Below are positions 53,868-62,127 of a stretch of DNA of 64,000 nucleotides, in pieces; position 1 is the first letter of the stretch, and each line of letters starts with the position of its first letter. The DNA is from an uncultured Aquimarina sp. Lineage in GTDB: Bacteria > Bacteroidota > Bacteroidia > Flavobacteriales > Flavobacteriaceae. The translations under genes and the position numbers were made by a program. The notes below the pieces were generated by a model. That model was not told where the DNA came from and made no database searches. It worked only from the letters and a program-made list of their open reading frames with translations. The stretch lies in assembly GCA_947496555.1 (NCBI GenBank), contig CANMDH010000007.1, forward strand, positions 62,001-126,000. The letters run 5' to 3'.

Positions 53868-54464
53868 ATGGTTTACAGTTTCAAAGGATATATACCCGTA
53901 GTACATGAAAGCAGTTTTGTGCATCCACTTGCTGCAGTTACCGGTAATGTAATTATCGGTAAAAACTGCTACATAGGACCAGGAGCTGCAATTCGTGGAG
54001 ATTGGGGTGAAATTATCCTTGAAGATGGAGTAAATGTGCAAGAAAATTGTACTGTACATATGTTTCCTGGTAAGTCGATTGTACTAAAAGAAAGTGCTCA
54101 TGTGGGGCACGGAGCGGTCATTCATGGAGCTAATTTAGGACGCAATTGTCTTATCGGTATGAATACGGTGATTATGGATGATGCAGAGATCGGTGATGAA
54201 TGCATCGTAGGTGCCATGTCATTTGTAAAAGCAAATACAGTTTTCCCGAAGCGAAGCTTAATTATTGGTAATCCGGCAAAGGTGATCAAAGAAGTGAGTG
54301 ACGAAATGATCGATTGGAAAACAAAAGGTACCCAATTGTATCAGCAATTACCTGCAGATTGTTTTGAGTCTTTACAAGAAGTTGAGCCGTTAAGAGAAGT
54401 GCCAAAAAACAGGCCTACTCAAGAAGCGTTTTATAAAACATTAGAAGAATTTAGAAATAAATAA
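53868..54464 (+). CDS. paaY: PaaY-like hexapeptide-repeat (gamma-carbonic anhydrase-type) protein
   Basis: 198 residues. Left-handed beta-helix repeats: VTGNVIIGKNCYIGPGAAIRGDWG, VNVQENCTVHMFPG, HVGHGAVIHGANLGRNCLIGMNTVIMDDAEIGDECIVGA, with the zinc-type His triplet. In the phenylacetate pathway PaaY is a thioesterase that limits toxic intermediates. Last paa gene of the run, 3 bp after the nuclease stop. Confidence 0.9.
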   Translation: MVYSFKGYIPVVHESSFVHPLAAVTGNVIIGKNCYIGPGAAIRGDWGEIILEDGVNVQENCTVHMFPGKSIVLKESAHVGHGAVIHGANLGRNCLIGMNTVIMDDAEIGDECIVGAMSFVKANTVFPKRSLIIGNPAKVIKEVSDEMIDWKTKGTQLYQQLPADCFESLQEVEPLREVPKNRPTQEAFYKTLEEFRNK

Positions 54465-54474
54465 AATATTATAG

Positions 54475-54543
54475 TGTCATCCCATACTTGATCTGGGATC
54501 CAAAATAACTTAGTAATGGATTCCAGCCTGTGCTGGAATGACA
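54475..54543. repeat. compound palindromic repeat with TGTCAT/ATGACA ends
   Basis: Two palindromes, ATCCCATACTTGATCTGGGAT-type (54480-54500) and ATTCCAGCCTGTGCTGGAAT (54519-54538), lie between TGTCAT and ATGACA, so the whole 69 bp is also an inverted repeat. It looks like a two-unit (REPIN-like) form of the same family. Confidence 0.75.
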
Positions 54544-54570
54544 AAATAAAGAAACAAAGTGTGCAAATTA

Positions 54571-54588
54571 AACTAACGAACATTAGTT
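54571..54588. promoter_or_regulatory. TetR-type operator before the E2 gene
   Basis: AACTAACGAACATTAGTT, an inverted repeat with one mismatch, matching the paaE operator core AACTAACAATCGTTAGTT at 14 of 18 positions, with both half-sites nearly kept. It ends 7 bp before the E2 ATG. Confidence 0.6.
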
Positions 54589-54595
54589 AACCAAA

Positions 54596-55969
54596 ATGTC
54601 GACAATAGAATTAAAAATGCCCAAAATGGGCGAAAGTATTTCGGAAGCAACCATTTTAAACTGGTTGAAAAAGGTTGGTGATACTGTAGAAGAAGATGAA
54701 ACGATCCTCGAGGTTGCTACCGATAAGGTCGATTCTGAAGTACCTTCGCCGTGTAATGGTGTGATTACCGAAATACGTTATGAGCCTAATGAAGTTATTG
54801 AAGTAGGAAAAGTAATTGCTATTATCGAAGTAACTACTACAACTTTGAAAAAAGAAGATTCTCCCCTTCTTGAGGGGGAGATGTCCAAAGGACAGAGGGG
54901 GTTAAATGTACCGGAGAGTTCAAATAAAAAGATAAATAAAGCATCTCTCACTCTGGGAGAAATCGAAGATTCGATGAAGTCAAATGTCCATGAACAGATA
55001 CAACAGAGAGGGCATTTTAAGTTGGAGGGTTCATCCACAAATGATACTTTTCTATCTCCATTGGTAATTAGTATTGCTCAAAAAGAAAACCTTACTATTG
55101 AAGAGGTTCAAAGCATTCAGGGTACTGGTCAAGGAGGTCGTATTCGTAAAAGCGATATCATGCAATATCTCAAAAACAGGAAGTATCCTTTACCAAGTAG
55201 ACCACAAGTGGCAGGACCAAAATCGACCTATAATGCTCCTCCGATTAATTATGTGGAAGGCAAAGATCGTATTGTGGAGATGGATCGTATGCGTAAGATG
55301 ATCGCTGATCATATGGTCTACTCCAAGCATACTTCTCCTCATGTAACAAGTTATATCGAAGTGGATGTCACCAATATTGTGAATTGGAGAAATAAGGCAA
55401 AAGATGAGTTTTTGGCAAAACATGGAGAGAAACTAACATTTACTCCAATTTTCGTCGAGGCAGTCGCAAAAGCGATCAAAGAATATCCAATGATTAATGT
55501 TTCGGTAGATGATAAAAAAATTGTGGTACATAAGGATATTAATGTTGGTATGGCCACAGCATTGCCTAGTGGAAATCTTATTGTACCTGTAGTTAAGAAT
55601 GCGGATGAAAAGAATCTTTTGGGATTAGCCAAAAATGTAAATCATTTGGCCAATAGTGCCAGGAACAATGATTTAAAACCAGATGAAATAGGGGGAAGCA
55701 CGTTTACCATTTCGAATGTAGGAACATTCGGAAGTTTGATGGGAACCCCAATTATCAATCAGCCCGAGGTAGCCATACTAGCACTTGGTATAATTAAGAA
55801 AAGACCAGAGGTGATTACAACAGATAAGGGAAATGAAATAGCGATTAGAAGTATGATGTATTTATCATTGTCTTTTGATCACAGAGTTGTAGATGGATTT
55901 TTAGGAGGTTCATTTTTACGTAAAGTAGGTGATGAACTGGAAGCATTTGATATAAATAGAGAAATATAG
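54596..55969 (+). CDS. branched-chain 2-oxoacid dehydrogenase E2 (dihydrolipoyl acyltransferase)
   Basis: 457 residues. Lipoyl domain at 1-78 with the lipoylated Lys in EVATDKVDSEVP (Lys 44), peripheral-subunit-binding domain at about 151-190 (LSPLVISIAQKEN ... GTGQGGRIRKSDI), and catalytic domain at about 225-457 with SFDHRVVDG (His 429). The linker contains residues 88-104 encoded by a CCCCTT/GGGGGAG-type repeat (54860-54902), which homologues lack. It transfers branched acyl groups to CoA. It could also be a general 2-oxoacid E2, but the E1 and ilvE neighbours favour branched-chain substrates. Confidence 0.9.
   Translation: MSTIELKMPKMGESISEATILNWLKKVGDTVEEDETILEVATDKVDSEVPSPCNGVITEIRYEPNEVIEVGKVIAIIEVTTTTLKKEDSPLLEGEMSKGQRGLNVPESSNKKINKASLTLGEIEDSMKSNVHEQIQQRGHFKLEGSSTNDTFLSPLVISIAQKENLTIEEVQSIQGTGQGGRIRKSDIMQYLKNRKYPLPSRPQVAGPKSTYNAPPINYVEGKDRIVEMDRMRKMIADHMVYSKHTSPHVTSYIEVDVTNIVNWRNKAKDEFLAKHGEKLTFTPIFVEAVAKAIKEYPMINVSVDDKKIVVHKDINVGMATALPSGNLIVPVVKNADEKNLLGLAKNVNHLANSARNNDLKPDEIGGSTFTISNVGTFGSLMGTPIINQPEVAILALGIIKKRPEVITTDKGNEIAIRSMMYLSLSFDHRVVDGFLGGSFLRKVGDELEAFDINREI
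54860..54902. repeat. CTCCCC...GGGGGAG repeat inside the E2 linker
   Basis: TCTCCCCTTCTTGAGGGGGA, then GATGTCCAAAGGACAGAGGGG: a common flavobacterial intergenic repeat, here translated in frame as part of the E2 linker. Confidence 0.7.
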
Positions 55970-55973
55970 ATGT

Positions 55974-55997
55974 CACACTGAGCTTGTCGAAGTGTAA
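55974..55997. repeat. CACTGAGCTTGTCGAAGTG repeat, copy 1
   Basis: A 24-bp sequence identical to the copy at 57285-57308; hairpin arms ACACT and AGTGT. Between E2 and ilvE. Confidence 0.75.
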
Positions 55998-56057
55998 TTA
56001 CGATTTACGAATTTAGATTTTAGAATTAGATAAAGATTAATCCTTGCGATAAAAGTC

Positions 56058-56090
56058 ACCTCTCCCTTTTTGGGTTAGGGTCAGGCGCAT
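56058..56090. repeat. CCTCTCCC...GGGTTAGGGT-type repeat before ilvE
   Basis: CACCTCTCCCTTTTTGGGTT followed by AGGGTCAGGCG, an inverted repeat related to that at 35914. A TACGA-type tract lies just before it (55995-56030). Confidence 0.5.
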
Positions 56091-56105
56091 AAAACAATAT
56101 AAAAA

Positions 56106-57179
56106 ATGGAAGAACAGATCAAAATTACCAGGACCACAGATTCAGGATTAAAAGATATTGATTTTGATAACATTCCTTTGGGAACCGTATTCACGGATCA
56201 TATGTTTGTTTGTGATTATAAAAACGGAGCATGGCAAAATCCACGTATTGAACCATTAAAACTTATACCCACACACCCTGCAGCCATGGCATTACATTAT
56301 GGCCAGGCAATTTTTGAGGGGATGAAAGCTACTGTGGGACATAATAATACTCCGCTATTGTTTAGGCCCGAAGAAAATGCAAAACGTTTTAATCACAGTG
56401 CTGCCAGAATGGGAATGCCCAAGGTTCCTGAAACTCTTTTTGTTGAGGCAGTGAGACAAATTGTTGGTGTCGAGCATAACTGGATACCGCCGCAAGATGG
56501 AAGTGCGCTGTACCTGAGACCTTTTATGTATGCCGATGAACCTTTTATTGGTATGAGAGCTGCAACAAGCTATAAGTTTATTGTGATTTGTTCTCCGGCA
56601 GGGCCATTTTTTACTAAAAAAATTAGGCTATATGCAGAAACAGAATACATAAGAGCTGCCGATGGAGGAACAGGTGAGGCAAAGGCTGCAGGAAATTATG
56701 CAGCCGCCATATTACCAACAGAAAAAGCCAAGGCCAAAGGGTATGACCAGGTATTGTGGTTAGATGCCAATGAACATAGATATGTGCAAGAAGTGGGTAC
56801 GATGAACATCTTTTTTAAGGTAGAAGATAAATTTATCACGCCAAGTACCGATGGATCTATTTTAAAAGGGATTACCAGGGGTAGTGTAATCACTTTATTA
56901 AGAGACAAAGGGTTTGAGGTAGAAGAACGGCCGATAACTATCGATGAGGTCATCCGGTTCTCTAAAGAAGGTAAACTTGAAGAAGTTTTTGGTACGGGAA
57001 CTGCTGTTGCTATTGCTATGGTTGAAGCCATAGGCTATAAAGATGAGGTGATTACTTTACCAGAAAATAACCCGGTAAGTCAGGATATGAAGACGACGCT
57101 TGACGAAATTAAAACGCAGAAAAGACAGGACAAACACGGTTGGATCATACCGGTAGATGTAGAAGAGAAGGTAGGATAA
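56106..57179 (+). CDS. ilvE: branched-chain amino acid aminotransferase
   Basis: 357 residues, PLP fold type IV, long BCAT form. ALHYGQAIFEGMKA near 59, LRPFMYADEP near 137, catalytic Lys in GGTGEAKAAGNYAAA near 196-198, and YVQEVGTMNIFF near 229. It removes the amino group of Leu, Ile and Val, giving substrates for the E1/E2 complex on either side of it, so here it is likely catabolic. Confidence 0.95.
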   Translation: MEEQIKITRTTDSGLKDIDFDNIPLGTVFTDHMFVCDYKNGAWQNPRIEPLKLIPTHPAAMALHYGQAIFEGMKATVGHNNTPLLFRPEENAKRFNHSAARMGMPKVPETLFVEAVRQIVGVEHNWIPPQDGSALYLRPFMYADEPFIGMRAATSYKFIVICSPAGPFFTKKIRLYAETEYIRAADGGTGEAKAAGNYAAAILPTEKAKAKGYDQVLWLDANEHRYVQEVGTMNIFFKVEDKFITPSTDGSILKGITRGSVITLLRDKGFEVEERPITIDEVIRFSKEGKLEEVFGTGTAVAIAMVEAIGYKDEVITLPENNPVSQDMKTTLDEIKTQKRQDKHGWIIPVDVEEKVG

Positions 57180-57180
57180 A

Positions 57181-57365
57181 TAAATTTAGAATTACGAATT
57201 TGGATTTACGAATGAATGAAGTAGTAATAGAAGATCTGTGCAAGGGATAGAAGTGACATCCTTTTTATGAAGCACCCAAAGGTTTCACACTGAGCTTGTC
57301 GAAGTGTACTCGAAGGGTATTTCATGAAAAGATATAACGGATAGCCCGACCCGAAGGGATGCACC
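57181..57365 (+). ncRNA. possible structured RNA (resembles the Flavo-1-type motif) with a nested repeat
   Basis: After a TACGA-type tract (57181-57213), the gap has GCAAGGGATAGAAGTGACAT ... CCTTTTTATGAA, later TTCATGAAAAG ... ATATAACGGATAGCCCGACC. The CTTTTTATGAA and TTCATGAAAAG arms pair, and the flanking GGATAGAAG and ATAACGGATAGCCCGACCCGAAGGG blocks are conserved in many flavobacterial gaps. The loop holds the CACTGAGCTTG repeat at 57285-57308. The Flavo-1 name is from memory and not checked. Confidence 0.45.
57285..57308. repeat. CACTGAGCTTGTCGAAGTG repeat, copy 2
   Basis: Identical over 24 bp to the copy at 55974; inserted in the loop of the structured region. Confidence 0.75.
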
Positions 57366-57405
57366 CAAATCAAAAATCGTAAATCGTAAATCAAAAAAGA
57401 ACAAA

Positions 57406-59532
57406 ATGTTGGCCCAAAAAACAATTGCAAAAGAAATATTACAAAAAGCATTTTTGACACTCTGCAAAGCAAAGGCAATGACTGAGTTGTATGAAGAAAA
57501 CTTCAAGGTAGTTTCTAAATATGTACACGCCACATCCAGAGGACACGAAGCCATACAAATTGCTACTGCAATGCAATTATTACCCCAGGATTATGCATTT
57601 CCGTATTATCGTGACGATGCCATGTTATTAGGTATTGGGATGCGCCCATATGATTTGATGTTACAATTGTTGGCAAAAAAAGACGATCCGTTTTCGGGAG
57701 GTAGAACCTATTATAGCCACCCGAGTTTACGAGATGATGATAAACCCAAAATTCCGCACCAATCCTCGGCCACAGGGATGCAGGCGATTCCTGCTACAGG
57801 TGTAGCTTTGGGAATGCAATACAAAGAATTGGTTGGAATTGATCATATTACACATAACGATTCCAGTAAGAGTGAGATAACAAAACCATCTTTGATGGAT
57901 TCCAGCAAGAGTGAGATGCTAGAGGCACCTCTGGTGCTTTGTTCGCTAGGGGATGCTTCTGTCACGGAAGGTGAGATTGCAGAAGCTTTCCAGATGGCTG
58001 CGTTAAAGCAGTTGCCGATCTTATATTTGGTACAGGATAATGGATGGGATATTTCTGCCAATGAAGCTGAAACCCGTGCGCAAAATGCTTTTGAATATGC
58101 AAGAGGATTTAATGGTTTGGATGCCATCTCGATAGATGGTGCCAATTTTACTGAAAGTTATTTGGCGTTACAAGAAGTAATTCGAATTATTCGCAAGGAA
58201 CGTAGACCTATGTTGGTGCATGCCAAAGTGCCTTTACTGAATCATCATACTTCTGGGGTACGAATGGAGTGGTATCGTGATGATTTGGAAGAAGCTCGTT
58301 CTCGTGATCCGTACCCAGTGCTTAGAAATCAGCTACTAGAAAATGGTTTTACAGAAAAAGAAATAGAAGAAATTGAAACCGAAGCAAAAACTATTGTAAC
58401 CAAAGATCTTGAAGAGGCTATGAAAGCAGAAGATCCTACTCCAGAAGATTTGTTTACTCATGATTTTGCACCAACACTTGTTACTGAGGAAAAAGGAGAA
58501 AGATCTCCAGCTGATAAGGAAGAAGTAGTGATGGTGGATTGTGCGTTGTTTGCAGTCGAAGAATTAATGAAAGAACATAAAGAATGTTTGTTATATGGGC
58601 AGGATGTAGGAGGAAGATTAGGAGGCGTATTTAGAGAAGCAGCTACGCTGGCACAAAAATTTGGTGATGAACGCGTATTTAACACCCCAATCCAGGAAGC
58701 TTTTATTGTAGGATCTACAGTCGGAATGTCTGCAGTAGGATTAAAACCTATTGTCGAGGTACAGTTTGCCGATTATATTTGGCCAGGTCTTAATCAATTA
58801 TTCACCGAGGTGAGTAGATCGTGCTACCTTTCTAACGGGAAATGGCCCGTATCTATGATCCTTAGGGTTCCAATTGGGGCATATGGTAGCGGAGGACCCT
58901 ATCATTCTTCTTCTGTCGAGTCTGTGGTAACGAACATTCGTGGGATTAAAATTGCATATCCCAGTAATGGTGCAGATTTAAAAGGTTTGATGAAAGCAGC
59001 CTATTACGATCCCAACCCTGTTGTAATTTTGGAACATAAAGGATTGTACTGGTCAAAAGTGAAAGGAACCGAAGCTGCTAGAACGATAGAACCTTCTGAA
59101 GATTACATATTACCTTTTGGGAAAGCGAATATTGTACAGCGAATTTGGCCAGAAGATGAAAAAGAAACAGTAACGGTGGTTACCTACGGAATGGGCGTAC
59201 ATTGGGCACTAAATGCTACAAAAGATATAAAAGATATTGTAGAAATTATCGATTTACGTACGTTATATCCTTTGGACGAAGAAACGATCATGGAATCGGT
59301 TAAAAAAACAAAAAAATGCCTTGTAGTAACCGAGGAGCCTACAAATAATTCTTTTGCAAGAGCACTGGCCGGGAAAATTCAAGAAGAGTGTTTCAGATAT
59401 CTGGATGCACCGGTGATGACTATTGGTTCAGAAAATATGCCTGCAATTCCTTTAAACAGCATACTTGAGCAAACGATGATACCTTCCACAGCAAAAGTTA
59501 AGGCCAAAATTGAAGAATTACTGAATTATTAA
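57406..59532 (+). CDS. fused E1alpha-E1beta branched-chain 2-oxoacid dehydrogenase with in-frame repeat insertion
   Basis: 708 residues. E1alpha at about 1-345: TSRGHEAIQIATAMQL, FPYYRDDAMLLGIGM and the thiamine diphosphate motif GDASVTEGE ... NGW (181-213). E1beta at about 375-708: LYGQDVGGRLGGVFREA, TPIQEAFIVGSTVGMSAVGLKPIVEVQFADYIWPG. Alpha-beta fusion is usual in Bacteroidota. Residues 149-173 come from two 20-bp direct repeats, an unusual linker just before the thiamine motif. It decarboxylates branched-chain 2-oxoacids for the E2 protein. Confidence 0.93.
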   Translation: MLAQKTIAKEILQKAFLTLCKAKAMTELYEENFKVVSKYVHATSRGHEAIQIATAMQLLPQDYAFPYYRDDAMLLGIGMRPYDLMLQLLAKKDDPFSGGRTYYSHPSLRDDDKPKIPHQSSATGMQAIPATGVALGMQYKELVGIDHITHNDSSKSEITKPSLMDSSKSEMLEAPLVLCSLGDASVTEGEIAEAFQMAALKQLPILYLVQDNGWDISANEAETRAQNAFEYARGFNGLDAISIDGANFTESYLALQEVIRIIRKERRPMLVHAKVPLLNHHTSGVRMEWYRDDLEEARSRDPYPVLRNQLLENGFTEKEIEEIETEAKTIVTKDLEEAMKAEDPTPEDLFTHDFAPTLVTEEKGERSPADKEEVVMVDCALFAVEELMKEHKECLLYGQDVGGRLGGVFREAATLAQKFGDERVFNTPIQEAFIVGSTVGMSAVGLKPIVEVQFADYIWPGLNQLFTEVSRSCYLSNGKWPVSMILRVPIGAYGSGGPYHSSSVESVVTNIRGIKIAYPSNGADLKGLMKAAYYDPNPVVILEHKGLYWSKVKGTEAARTIEPSEDYILPFGKANIVQRIWPEDEKETVTVVTYGMGVHWALNATKDIKDIVEIIDLRTLYPLDEETIMESVKKTKKCLVVTEEPTNNSFARALAGKIQEECFRYLDAPVMTIGSENMPAIPLNSILEQTMIPSTAKVKAKIEELLNY
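57859..57917. repeat. two direct 20-bp repeats inside E1
   Basis: GATTCCAGTAAGAGTGAGAT (57859-57878) and GATTCCAGCAAGAGTGAGAT (57898-57917) differ at one base, 39 bp apart start to start, in frame, giving DSSKSE twice. Confidence 0.75.
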
Positions 59533-59595
59533 AGGTTTTTTAAATAGAATCAACATAATTGGAATAAAGCTATCTTAAAAGTTTCAATGAACGTC

Positions 59596-59616
59596 ATTCT
59601 GAATTCATTTCAGAAT
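59596..59616. terminator. hairpin between convergent E1 and methyltransferase genes
   Basis: ATTCTGAA and TTCAGAAT form an 8-bp stem with 5-base loop, preceded by GTC. It is a palindromic repeat of the GTCATTCC family and lies where a bidirectional terminator would be. Confidence 0.5.
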
Positions 59617-59630
59617 CTTATTATTTTAAT

Positions 59631-60299
59631 TTACAAAGTTTTATGAGATCCTGAATCAAGTTCAGGATGACAGCAACTCATATCTAAGACAATTTCATTT
59701 TTTTTAAAAATTCCAAAGAGCTCATTTCCTTGTCTTTCGGGAATTGAATTATAACATCTCTCAAAGATGGTAGTATCAAAATGGGTTTGTAAATAGGAAA
59801 GATATAGTTCTTTATCTCCTCCAAAAGGTCGTTTTTCCAAATCTCCAGTAAGCGGAATGTCAAACCAAACCCCGACTAACTTTCCATCTAATTTTAGGAG
59901 GTTTGCCATCTGTTTTACATAGGCCTCTCTGTTTTCCGTAGTTGGAACAAAAGAACAGAAAAATGTTTGCTCAAGAATGAGATCATAACTTCCTTTTAAT
60001 TTAAAAAAATCACCAAGAAGTAATTGGGATTTTGGGAAATCAGGAACTCTTTCAGCAAATGCATCAAGGGGCGTTTGCGAAATATCGAGTACAAAAACAT
60101 TTTTAAAGCCTTTTTCAAACAAATACTCAGCCTCATAGGCATTTCCTGCTCCTGGGATTAGAATTTCAATGTTTTTGATAGTAAGTTGATCAATATATTC
60201 TTTAAACGGGGTAGCTACATAACCAATATCCCAACCCATGCGGTTTTCGACATATCGTTGCGTCCAATATTGACTTTCTTCGGATTGATTTTGATCCAT
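59631..60299 (-). CDS. TPMT-type SAM-dependent methyltransferase
   Basis: 222 residues from ATG 60299 (DQNQSEESQYWTQRYVENRMGWDIGY); an in-frame TTG at 60305 adds two residues. Motif I-like ILIPGAGNAYEAEYLFEKGFKNVFVLDIS near 50-78 and DLILEQTFFCSFVP near 106. Matches the thiopurine S-methyltransferase family, often acting on thiols or halides. The last 12-14 residues (CCHPELDSGS...) are encoded by the palindromic repeat at 59648, so the natural C-terminus ended earlier. Confidence 0.85.
   Translation of the reverse strand: MDQNQSEESQYWTQRYVENRMGWDIGYVATPFKEYIDQLTIKNIEILIPGAGNAYEAEYLFEKGFKNVFVLDISQTPLDAFAERVPDFPKSQLLLGDFFKLKGSYDLILEQTFFCSFVPTTENREAYVKQMANLLKLDGKLVGVWFDIPLTGDLEKRPFGGDKELYLSYLQTHFDTTIFERCYNSIPERQGNELFGIFKKNEIVLDMSCCHPELDSGSHKTL
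59648..59668. repeat. ATCCTGAA...TTCAGGAT palindrome in the methyltransferase 3' end
   Basis: Perfect 8-bp stem, 5-base loop, followed by GACA; translated as CHPELDSGS on the minus strand. Confidence 0.7.
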
Positions 60300-60317
60300 A
60301 ATCAAAAATGTTAATTA

Positions 60318-61058
60318 TTAAAAATATCCAAGTATATCCTTAACCGTCTCCTTATAATTTCGTCCAACAGGAATCTTAACTCCTTTGATATCAATTTCAC
60401 TTGGAGAAAAAGAATCAATAAAATCTATCCCCACAATAAAAGAACGGTGTACTCTTAAGAATTTCTTGCCCGGGAGCGTCTCTTCAATTTTTGAAATGCT
60501 TTTGTACGCTATTAATTCTCTATCGACCATTTTGATCTTAATATAATTACGCAGACTTTCGATGTATTGGATATCCTTTAGAAATACCTTTTGCATTTTC
60601 TTTTCCACCTTCAGGTATAAAAATGTTTCTTGATAGGAAGAATAAGATTGGGGTTTCGTTTTCGAGTTTTTTTGATGTATAGGAATTAATTCTTTAAACA
60701 CTTTGTTTACTGCTTTTAAGAATCTGGAAAATTCAATGGGTTTTAAGAGATAATCAACTGCTTCTAGATTAAAGGCATCAACAGCGTGGTTGCTATAGGC
60801 TGTAGTAAAAATTACTTTTGGAGACGGGTTTAAATCTTTCAAAAAATCGATACCGGTTATTTCTGGCATGTTAATATCTAAAAAAACGAGATCTATATCT
60901 TTTTTAGATATTAGGTTAAAGGCTTCGAGTGCATCTGCACAGGTTCCTATTAATTCTAAGCCATCAATCCTTGATATAAAGGTCTCTATGACATCTCTGG
61001 CCAGGGGTTCATCATCTACAATGATGCAGGTTATTTTGGATTTATCCTTCATTGTCAT
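60318..61058 (-). CDS. LytTR-family response regulator
   Basis: 246 residues. Receiver domain at about 8-125: DDEPLARDVIE, phospho-acceptor Asp in LVFLDINMPEITG near 60, and FTTAYSNHAVDAF. LytTR DNA-binding domain at about 145-245 (YLKVEKKMQKVFLKDIQYIESLRNYIKI ... FLRVHRSFIVG ... VPVGRNY-type). It overlaps the kinase gene by 17 bp. ATG 61052 is an alternative start. Confidence 0.93.
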   Translation of the reverse strand: MTMKDKSKITCIIVDDEPLARDVIETFISRIDGLELIGTCADALEAFNLISKKDIDLVFLDINMPEITGIDFLKDLNPSPKVIFTTAYSNHAVDAFNLEAVDYLLKPIEFSRFLKAVNKVFKELIPIHQKNSKTKPQSYSSYQETFLYLKVEKKMQKVFLKDIQYIESLRNYIKIKMVDRELIAYKSISKIEETLPGKKFLRVHRSFIVGIDFIDSFSPSEIDIKGVKIPVGRNYKETVKDILGYF

Positions 61059-62127
61059 CGAGATTTAATTTCAAAATTACCTCATACGATAATCCATTAT
61101 CTTGAGCATTTAATGAATAGTTATTGGGGTACAGCAATTCTAATCGCTTTTTCACATTAATAAACCCAATACCCCCATCAAAGTCCGTTTTCTGATTTTG
61201 TTCGTTTTGTTTGGCATTTTCTATCTGCATGATCAGCTTTTTGTTTTTTACCAAAATACTAATTACTATCCACGAGTTTTTATTAGAACTCGGTCCGTGT
61301 TTGAATGCATTTTCTACAAAAGGGATTAACAAGAAAGGAGATATACTATATTCTTTGTCTATTTCGGCATTAAAACTTATATCGGTATGACTATCAAATC
61401 TCAATTTTTCCAGATCTACATAGTTTTTTAGGTATTCTACTTCTTTGGATAGAGATACTTTTGGGACATTGGCTTCATACAACATATAGCGCATAAGCCC
61501 TGATAGTTTTAGTACTGCGGTTTCAGCTACATCAGACTTTTTTATGATCAATGAATAAAGGTTGTTCAAGGTATTGAATAAAAAATGAGGGTGAACTTGA
61601 TTACGAAGTTGATTCAACTCGGCCTGTAATTTTTCTTTCTCCAAGGCCAGTGTTTTTTGCTGAGAATTGTAGTAAAACTTGAAAAATATATAGGCCATTG
61701 GTAGTATAGCAGCATTATTAACATCAAGAGCGGTTTTCATGATTTCACTAATCGTAAAAAAGCCTTTGCTTTTCCACTCAGGTAAATAATTTGGCTCTAC
61801 ATAATACAACATTATTGGCCGCTGTATAATAACAGTGATTATAACCAAAAACAGAAAATAATATAGAACAAAAATGGTGAATTTTCGAGTAACAAAGAAT
61901 TTGGGGATTAAGAACAACAATGTTATATATACCAATACAATTTTACCCGGCAACCCAAAGAATTGAATAAGAAAAGATCTCTTGTAATCATGATCATAGG
62001 TACCCCAGGTAATTCCAAAAAAGACAACAATTCCTATCCAATATAGAATGTGTTTTGTGATCTTTTTAGAAAAGAAATTATTTACGGATACGGTATTTAT
62101 AATTTGTTCGGATTTCATAGCGAACAC
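61042..62127 (-). CDS. LytS-type sensor histidine kinase
   Basis: 361 residues. Four or so membrane helices at about 25-165. The His_kinase domain has LRNQVHPHFLFNTLNNLYSLI (phospho-acceptor His in HPHFLFN, near 200). A reduced ATPase domain follows: FVENAFKHGPSSNK near 288, and GIGFINVKKRLELLYP near 330. Pairs with the LytTR regulator. No ligand domain other than the membrane part. Divergent from the amylase gene, whose control is possible but unproven. The 217-bp gap to the amylase holds no clear element. Confidence 0.9.
   Translation of the reverse strand: MFAMKSEQIINTVSVNNFFSKKITKHILYWIGIVVFFGITWGTYDHDYKRSFLIQFFGLPGKIVLVYITLLFLIPKFFVTRKFTIFVLYYFLFLVIITVIIQRPIMLYYVEPNYLPEWKSKGFFTISEIMKTALDVNNAAILPMAYIFFKFYYNSQQKTLALEKEKLQAELNQLRNQVHPHFLFNTLNNLYSLIIKKSDVAETAVLKLSGLMRYMLYEANVPKVSLSKEVEYLKNYVDLEKLRFDSHTDISFNAEIDKEYSISPFLLIPFVENAFKHGPSSNKNSWIVISILVKNKKLIMQIENAKQNEQNQKTDFDGGIGFINVKKRLELLYPNNYSLNAQDNGLSYEVILKLNLDDNEG

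Noticed and set aside
42908-54543. CRISPR-like array of palindromes
   Set aside because: Copies are diverged, irregularly spaced by whole genes, and there are no cas genes or uniform spacers.
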